Source: Aquimarina agarivorans
GTDB taxonomy: Bacteria > Bacteroidota > Bacteroidia > Flavobacteriales > Flavobacteriaceae
Length of the DNA: 51,843 nucleotides
Direction: 5' to 3'
NCBI RefSeq assembly: GCF_000218485.1
Contig: NZ_AFPB01000135.1
Location: 1 to 51,843 of the forward strand
The position numbers were made by a program, and so were the translations under genes. Shown in pieces: positions 47,137 through 51,843 of this stretch. The notes under the pieces were generated by a model. The model did not search any database and was not told the DNA's origin. It saw only the letters and a program-made list of their open reading frames with translations. Position 1 is the stretch's first letter, and each line of letters starts with the position of its first letter.

Positions 47137-48290
47137 TGATCAAAATAACGGCTATAAAAACCTTTCCAGTTCGTATTGAAAATGGAAATCAGCTCATTAT
47201 AAAAATAGAAACTGATCAAAAAGACATATATGGATGGGGAGCCTCTGGTTTAAGCGGAAGAGAATTGGCAGTGGTAGGTGCAGTAAAGCACTATGCTAAT
47301 TTTATAATTGGAAAGGATCCTAGGCGCATTGGCGCCTTGTGGCAACAAATGTATCGAAGTCAGTATTTTGAAGGTGGACGCGTGCTAACAGCCGCCATAT
47401 CGGCAATAGATATTGCATTGCACGATATAAAAGGGAAATTATTTGAAGTACCCGTTTATGAATTGCTGGGAGGTAAACAACGCGAATTTATTGAGTGTTT
47501 TGCATCGTTAAAATTTGATTCTAAAGAGGAGTTAATTAGTAAAGCACACACCCTAAAAAAAGCGGGTTTTACAGCTATACGTTTATATGAAGCTAGTGAA
47601 GGTGCAGCGCCTTTTGTAGCCAGAGAATCCATGGCTAATTTAGTAGACTGGCTGCCTGTGCTTAGAAAAGAAATGGGAAATGTAATGACTATAGGTTTGG
47701 ATTACCACCATAGGCTTACCGTATCCGAAGTAACTACATTTATGAATAGAATTCCTGCAGGGACTATTGATTTTTTAGAGGAACCTATAAGAGATGAAAA
47801 TCCTCAGGTTTATCAACAGCTACGGCAAATGATTAATGTGCCATTGGCCTTAGGCGAAGAATTTGCCAGTAAATGGCAATTTTGGCCATATATCAAAGAT
47901 AGCATTACCCAATATGCTAGGATTGATGTGTGTAATGTAGGGGGACTAACCGAGGCAATGAAAGTTGTGGCTATGGCCGAAACAAATTATATTGATGTAA
48001 TGCCACATAACCCCCTTGGACCAATTTGTACAGCAGCTACCATTCATATGCTAGCAGCTTCATCAAACGTAGCCTGGTTGGAAGAAATTAATACCCCAGT
48101 AGAATGGTGTGGTACTAACAGCGAAAAGTTTTACCCAGTGCAACCTAAATTGGAGGGAGCACGCTACAAAATTCCGGAAACACCAGGTTTGGGTGTAGAA
48201 TTTAATGAAGATTTAGCGTCAGAATTATCATTTGAAATGAAAGAAACACCACATTTGTTTAAAAAAGATGGATCTTTTACAAATTGGTAA
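47136..48290 (+). CDS. Enolase-superfamily dehydratase, galactonate-dehydratase (DgoD)-like
   Basis: This 384-residue protein has the mandelate-racemase/muconate-lactonising lid and barrel. Metal ligands are Asp189 (GLDYHH), Glu215 (DFLEEP) and Glu241 (LGEEF). His191 and His291 (MPHNPLGP) match the acid/base pair of D-galactonate dehydratase. The usual KxK of racemase-type members is replaced by RLY, which also fits GalD rather than the anhydrogalactonate cycloisomerases of agar degradation. The likely reaction is galactonate (or a close aldonate) to 2-keto-3-deoxygalactonate. The substrate is inferred from motifs and operon partners. Confidence 0.82.
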   Translation: MIKITAIKTFPVRIENGNQLIIKIETDQKDIYGWGASGLSGRELAVVGAVKHYANFIIGKDPRRIGALWQQMYRSQYFEGGRVLTAAISAIDIALHDIKGKLFEVPVYELLGGKQREFIECFASLKFDSKEELISKAHTLKKAGFTAIRLYEASEGAAPFVARESMANLVDWLPVLRKEMGNVMTIGLDYHHRLTVSEVTTFMNRIPAGTIDFLEEPIRDENPQVYQQLRQMINVPLALGEEFASKWQFWPYIKDSITQYARIDVCNVGGLTEAMKVVAMAETNYIDVMPHNPLGPICTAATIHMLAASSNVAWLEEINTPVEWCGTNSEKFYPVQPKLEGARYKIPETPGLGVEFNEDLASELSFEMKETPHLFKKDGSFTNW

Positions 48291-48305
48291 TACAGTAATA
48301 CTATT

Positions 48306-49312
48306 ATGAGTTTTGTCACCTTTGGAGAAATTATGCTCCGTTTAACCCCTTCGCTTCACGCAGAAAAGTTACAATCAACCGCTGAGTTTAATGTAAATTT
48401 CGCAGGATCTGAATCCAACGTAGCAAGCGCCTTGGCCGTATTAGGAAATCAGGTTTCGTTTGTTACAAAATTACCTGACAATGCATTAGGAATTAATTGC
48501 ATACAGTCCTTAAATAAATACGGCATTCAAACAAATAATATAGTACAAGGTGGAGATCGGATAGGGACTTATTTTATTGAAATAGGAACTTCCATTAGAC
48601 CTTCAAGCGTTATATACGATCGTAAGTACTCAGCTTTTAGTGAAATTTCAGCCAATGAATTTGATTGGGATGCTATTTTTAAAAACAAAAAATGTTATTT
48701 GTTTCAGGAATAACCGCAGCTTTATCGAAACAGTGCGCAAAAGAATTGATCCTTTGCGTTCAGGAGGCAAAAAAACGTGGAGTACGTGTAGGTTTTGATA
48801 TGAATTATCGCAGGAAATTATGGAAGGAAGCTTCCGCAGCTCGAGAAATTTTTGATGAAGTTTTAGGCATGACTGACATCCTTTTTGGAAATACAGGCGC
48901 CTTAAATGATGTGCATCATATTCAACCCAAATCCACAGATTCATTGCAAGCCACACTTGAAGCCATAGGAATTGCTAAAGAAATGTTTGGAGTAACGCAT
49001 TGTGCATTCACCATCAGAAATCATATTTCAGCAAGTATAAATGAACTCCAAGCCGTCTTCTCTTCTCCGGAAGGGAATGCCATATCTAATCAATATACCG
49101 TAGGTATTTTAGATCGTTTTGGTACAGGTGATGCTTTTGCTGCCGCTTGTTTACACGGTTTAGGTAACAATTGGGAAGCACAACAACTTATTGAATTTGG
49201 TGCGGCTGCATTTGCTTTAAAACACACCATTTATGGAGATCACCATACCAGCACCAATGCCGAAATTAATGCCATTGTTAATGGACAAACCTCAGGACAC
49301 GTATTACGATGA
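48306..49312 (+). pseudogene. kdgK: 2-keto-3-deoxygluconate/galactonate kinase (PfkB family), one frameshift
   Basis: The first frame gives MSFVTFGEIMLRLTPSLHAE and the GGxxxNVA-like AGSESNVASALAVLG of PfkB sugar kinases. It ends at a TAA at 48711-48713. One added A in the run of six A at 48687-48692 continues FDWDAIFKNKKMLFVSGITAAL and reaches the C-terminal ATP and active-site block GILDRFGTGDAFAAACLHGLG, with catalytic Asp in GTGDAF. The joined protein is about 335 residues, normal for KdgK. It phosphorylates the 2-keto-3-deoxy acid made by the preceding enzyme. It overlaps the aldolase start by 4 bp. The gap could also be bridged by -1 frameshifting at C AAA AAA. Confidence 0.85.
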
Positions 49313-49944
49313 ATAGACAAGAAAAATTAGCCATTATTACTCAGGAAAAAATAGTAGCCATTATTCGTTCCAAATCACAATCAAATGTTTCAATGATTAT
49401 TGATGCCTTAGTTGAATCGGGGATAAAAGCGTTAGAAATTACTTCGAATACCGCTGGATTTACTGAAGAAATCCAAAAGGCAAGAAAAAAATATCCTAAT
49501 ATTTTGATTGGAGCCGGAACTATTACTAATGTCAATTTAGCCAAAAAAGCGGTGTCAGCAGGAGCACAGTTTATTGTAACACCAAATACAAATTCAGCTG
49601 TAGTTACTTATGCCCATAAAAATGAATTACCTGTTTTGATGGGCGCGTTAACACCCACTGAAATTTGCAATGCAAATGAAGCTGGTGCAGATGCCGTTAA
49701 ATTATTTCCAGGAGGTATTGAAAGCATGGGCATTCCATATTATAAGGCTATTAAAGGGCCATTGAGTGCTATTACATTATTTGCAGTTGGTGGTATTGGA
49801 TTGCACAATATTAAAGAATGGTTTGATGCAGGAATACAAGGCGTTGGAGTAGGGGGGGATTTGACTGCTTTAAACGAAACAAATTCGATAGCGAATATAA
49901 AAAACACCGCAAAGCAAATGTTGAAGATCGTTAGTGAATATTAA
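49309..49944 (+). CDS. eda: KDPG/KDPGal aldolase
   Basis: This 211-residue class I aldolase has Glu43 (ALEITSNTAG), the GAGTITN loop, and Schiff-base Lys131 in GADAVKLFPGG; all are the known Eda/DgoA active-site residues. It splits 2-keto-3-deoxy-6-phosphogluconate or -galactonate to pyruvate and glyceraldehyde-3-phosphate. It completes the operon, so transport, dehydration, phosphorylation and cleavage are encoded in order, as in the dgo pathway. Whether gluconate or galactonate stereochemistry is used cannot be read. Confidence 0.93.
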   Translation: MNRQEKLAIITQEKIVAIIRSKSQSNVSMIIDALVESGIKALEITSNTAGFTEEIQKARKKYPNILIGAGTITNVNLAKKAVSAGAQFIVTPNTNSAVVTYAHKNELPVLMGALTPTEICNANEAGADAVKLFPGGIESMGIPYYKAIKGPLSAITLFAVGGIGLHNIKEWFDAGIQGVGVGGDLTALNETNSIANIKNTAKQMLKIVSEY

Positions 49945-49990
49945 ATTTACGTTCAATGTTTGTTTTTTTATCCTGATGTGATAGAACGAT

Positions 49991-50168
49991 AAGAAAGAGG
50001 AGATTTTGAACCTTCCGTAGATGTCGTAGCAAAAATTACAGATGCATTTAAGATTTCTGTAGATTATCTTATTCTATTGGTGAGATTTCTTTTGCTTTTG
50101 AAAAAGAAGTACTAAAAAGACTAAAGGATATTCATTTGGCTGTAATGGGTTGTAACCTACAATAGTCA
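49991..50168 (+). pseudogene. XRE-type HTH regulator remnant
   Basis: Translation in two frames gives ERGDFEPSVDVVAKITDAFK and ISVDYLI, then IGEISFAFEKEVLKRLKDIH and LAVMG before TAG. This is the end of an XRE/Cro HTH domain and its linker. The first half, with the recognition helix, is missing and the frame changes near 50075. The rest of 49945-50419 has no gene I can support. Confidence 0.6.
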
Positions 50169-50219
50169 ATACCGCCTGCATGTACAAGAAGGTCTATTAT
50201 TAGGATAAAAAAATAACAA

Positions 50220-50260
50220 AAAAACAAAACCCCTTGATTTTCAAAAGGTTTTGTGGTTGT
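50220..50260. terminator. Possible terminator hairpin
   Basis: CAAAACCCCTTG and CAAAAGGTTTTG flank ATTTT and pair in ten of twelve positions. It could end the sugar-acid operon or the decayed XRE gene. The T run is weak (four T). Confidence 0.4.
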
Positions 50261-50419
50261 GAGCACGGGAATTAAATCTCAGGCCTCTGGGATCATTCGA
50301 ATAGGGTTGTATTAATGAATACACCCTAAAAATCAATATTTTTGGTAATTTAATTCAACGGTTTTTAAGTGCATCATACAGCTAAATAATACTTCAAGGT
50401 ATTCTCTAAAAGTTTTCAA

Positions 50420-51367
50420 TCACTCATTCCAAATCAAAGCTGCAGCGCCTAAAATGGCAGGGTTTTTATCAATGAGCGGGGAAATTAAAAGTTTCACTTT
50501 GCCTCTGTAAACTTCTAATAAATTTTGTTCTAAATATTTTTTAGTTGGTTCCAATAATAGATCAGAACTTTTAGTCAAACCTCCTGCCATAAAGATGGCT
50601 TCTGGTTGAGTAAAAGCTACAAAATTTGATAATGCAGAGCCTAAAATTTCAGCCGTATATTCGAATACTTGTTGTGCAATAAAATCACCTTTTCTAGCTT
50701 CATCGGATATAATTTCGCCCGTGAGGTCGTTGTAAGAAATTGCTCTAAGTGGGCTATCATCCATATAATAGCAAAGCATGTGAGATACTGTTCTTCTTAA
50801 GCCAGTGACCGAAACATAAGCTTCTAATCCTCCTTTAATATTCAAACCAGTGAGTCTTCCGTCTCCAATAGTCATGTCTATATGACCTAATTCTCCCGCA
50901 AAACCATCAAACCCATCAACAAGCTGACCATTACAAAATATTCCTCCACCAAAGCCTGTTCCTAGAGTGACACTAATAAAATCATCCATTTCTTTTGCTC
51001 CACCAAATAACTTTTCCCCTAAAGCAGCTGCACTTGCATCATTCATTAATTTAATTGGAACATTAAAATATTTTTCTAGTGATTCCACAATAGGCAATGA
51101 ACCTTTCCAATTTAAGTTAGCGGCATTTTCAATAGTTCCTCTTTTGCTTGATGCATTAGGAGCTCCAATACCTATTCCAATAACATCATAAATTTCATCT
51201 TTCTCAAGTAAAGTATTTACTTCTAGAGTTAATTGATCTATATATTCATCGAAATTTTTGTGATCTTTTGTAGAGAAGCTTTTTTCCTTATGAATTTTAC
51301 CCTCGTTACAAACTAGCCCAAGTTTGGTTCTTGTCCCTCCAATATCTATACCTAATACTACTTTCAT
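50420..51367 (-). CDS. ROK-family sugar kinase (glucokinase-like)
   Basis: I start this gene at ATG 51367 (MKVVLGIDIGGTRTKLG). The open frame extends upstream to 51544, but those residues are the tail of a decayed transposase. The 315-residue protein has the ROK phosphate loop DIGGTRTKLG, the catalytic NDASAAALGE, and GTGFGGGIF. The usual ROK zinc site is CxCGxxGCxE after the GH. Here the region reads GHIDMTIGDGRLTGLNIKGG with no cysteines, so this zinc site is lost. Glucose or an N-acetylhexosamine are typical substrates. Confidence 0.9.
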   Translation of the reverse strand: MKVVLGIDIGGTRTKLGLVCNEGKIHKEKSFSTKDHKNFDEYIDQLTLEVNTLLEKDEIYDVIGIGIGAPNASSKRGTIENAANLNWKGSLPIVESLEKYFNVPIKLMNDASAAALGEKLFGGAKEMDDFISVTLGTGFGGGIFCNGQLVDGFDGFAGELGHIDMTIGDGRLTGLNIKGGLEAYVSVTGLRRTVSHMLCYYMDDSPLRAISYNDLTGEIISDEARKGDFIAQQVFEYTAEILGSALSNFVAFTQPEAIFMAGGLTKSSDLLLEPTKKYLEQNLLEVYRGKVKLLISPLIDKNPAILGAAALIWNE

Positions 51368-51464
51368 TGTTGTTTTTATTTGAAGAATAATATAAGTAAG
51401 GTTTATAAAAAAACCATCGAAAATTAATAGTTTCTTATAAAACTGAATCGGGTGTACGACAAAT

Positions 51465-51660
51465 TTCCTTTGTGCTGCGTTTTGACATAATTTTTTTATT
51501 CTGTGCTGTTGTTTGCTTTTGTAGACGACTCTTAGCAGTGGCATTTGTTGAAACCCGTTAGTGGTTCATCGTTGGCCAGAAAGTTTTAATCGTTGCTGTA
51601 GTACATCTTTATGAGCAGATTCTATAGCACCAGAACTTATCAGTAATTCTTATAAATCGA
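51465..51660 (-). pseudogene. Transposase C-terminal remnant
   Basis: On the minus strand the frame reads ELLISSGAIESAHKDVLQQR and LKLSGQR, then TGA where relatives have Trp, then LLRVVYKSKQQHRIKKLCQN. SSGAIESAHK...RLKLSGQRW and the LRVVYKS tail are features of ISKra4/ISL3-like DDE transposases, to my recollection. The 3' end runs into the reading frame upstream of the ROK kinase and explains its spurious N-terminal extension. The remaining bases to 51843 show no gene. Confidence 0.6.
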
Positions 51661-51843
51661 TTAACACTAATATTCATTCTCTAATGAACCTTCAAATTAT
51701 AAAAAACAGTTCCTATTGCTATTTTGTTTTAGTCAATTTTTCCTGTTAATTTAAATCTAAAAGCAGAATTAAGGAGGTGAAAAGATGTTTTTTGCCGTTT
51801 AAAAACAAAGTTAAATAACAAAAGATACTATTTATATATATAG

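Noticed and set aside
47136..48290. Assignment as 3,6-anhydro-L-galactonate cycloisomerase
   Set aside because: The KxK motif of the mandelate-racemase subgroup is missing (RLY instead), while the galactonate-dehydratase histidines are present. Kept only as a less likely alternative.
50262..50310. tRNA-like or T-arm-like string after the terminator (CGGGAATTAAATCTCAGG...)
   Set aside because: No cloverleaf, anticodon stem or acceptor stem can be built around it.

Overview
The window is AT-rich, low-GC DNA from a member of the Bacteroidota, most likely a marine flavobacterium. The evidence is a secreted subtilase ending in a type IX secretion (T9SS) sorting domain, Bacteroidota-type TAnnTTTG promoter boxes, the long form of IlvC, MORN/YwqK-repeat and DUF3857-transglutaminase proteins, a three-member photolyase/cryptochrome cluster, and genes for breaking down algal galactan. 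No rRNA, tRNA, CRISPR array or replication origin was recognised.

Layout. 1-6.7 kb is a mobile accessory islet. It holds a tyrosine-recombinase fragment, an IS91-type transposase fragment, the 3' end of a group II intron (maturase tail, domain V and domain VI), and a run of small gene units separated by related palindromic elements of about 55-60 bp. The units are tetR plus three small genes, parDE, a decayed lipoprotein gene, and an AAA-ATPase/TOPRIM (PARIS/OLD-like) defence candidate. In three units the first bases are complementary to the start of the palindrome at the unit's own far end, which is the geometry of integron cassettes and attC sites. No integron integrase is in the window. 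7.2-9.4 kb is the T9SS subtilase. 9.5-15 kb is a light-repair operon on the minus strand: DUF2805, flavin reductase, DUF2256, Cry-DASH, FeS-BCP photolyase and a second photolyase. 15-25 kb is mostly chromosomal housekeeping: acpH, glmM, an LpxL-like acyltransferase, a rhomboid, ilvC, a lysine-rich secreted protein and a YitT-type membrane protein with an unusual C-terminal domain.

25-36 kb has a decayed transposase, a Gfo/Idh/MocA oxidoreductase and a membrane TPR-HTH regulator. The regulator is divergent from a four-gene planctomycete-style operon encoding PSCyt1/PSCyt2/LamG/PSD1, DUF1501, a beta-propeller, and DUF2231-cytochrome-LRR. 36-50 kb has a GH16 lipoprotein (agarase/porphyranase-like), a TPR-MORN repeat protein, two DUF3857/transglutaminase-type proteins, and a DgoT-like transporter, galactonate-dehydratase-like enzyme, KDG-type kinase and KDPG-type aldolase in one tight operon behind two LacI-type operator palindromes. 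This suggests use of galactans or galactose acids. The right end has a truncated XRE regulator, a ROK-family sugar kinase and a transposase remnant.

A pervasive oddity is single-base (in one case perhaps two-base) frame breaks, usually in A/T runs, in at least seven otherwise well-conserved genes, including a lipid A acyltransferase. Homopolymer sequencing or assembly error is the simplest explanation, but slippage or real decay cannot be excluded from one sequence. Affected genes are annotated here over their full joined extent.
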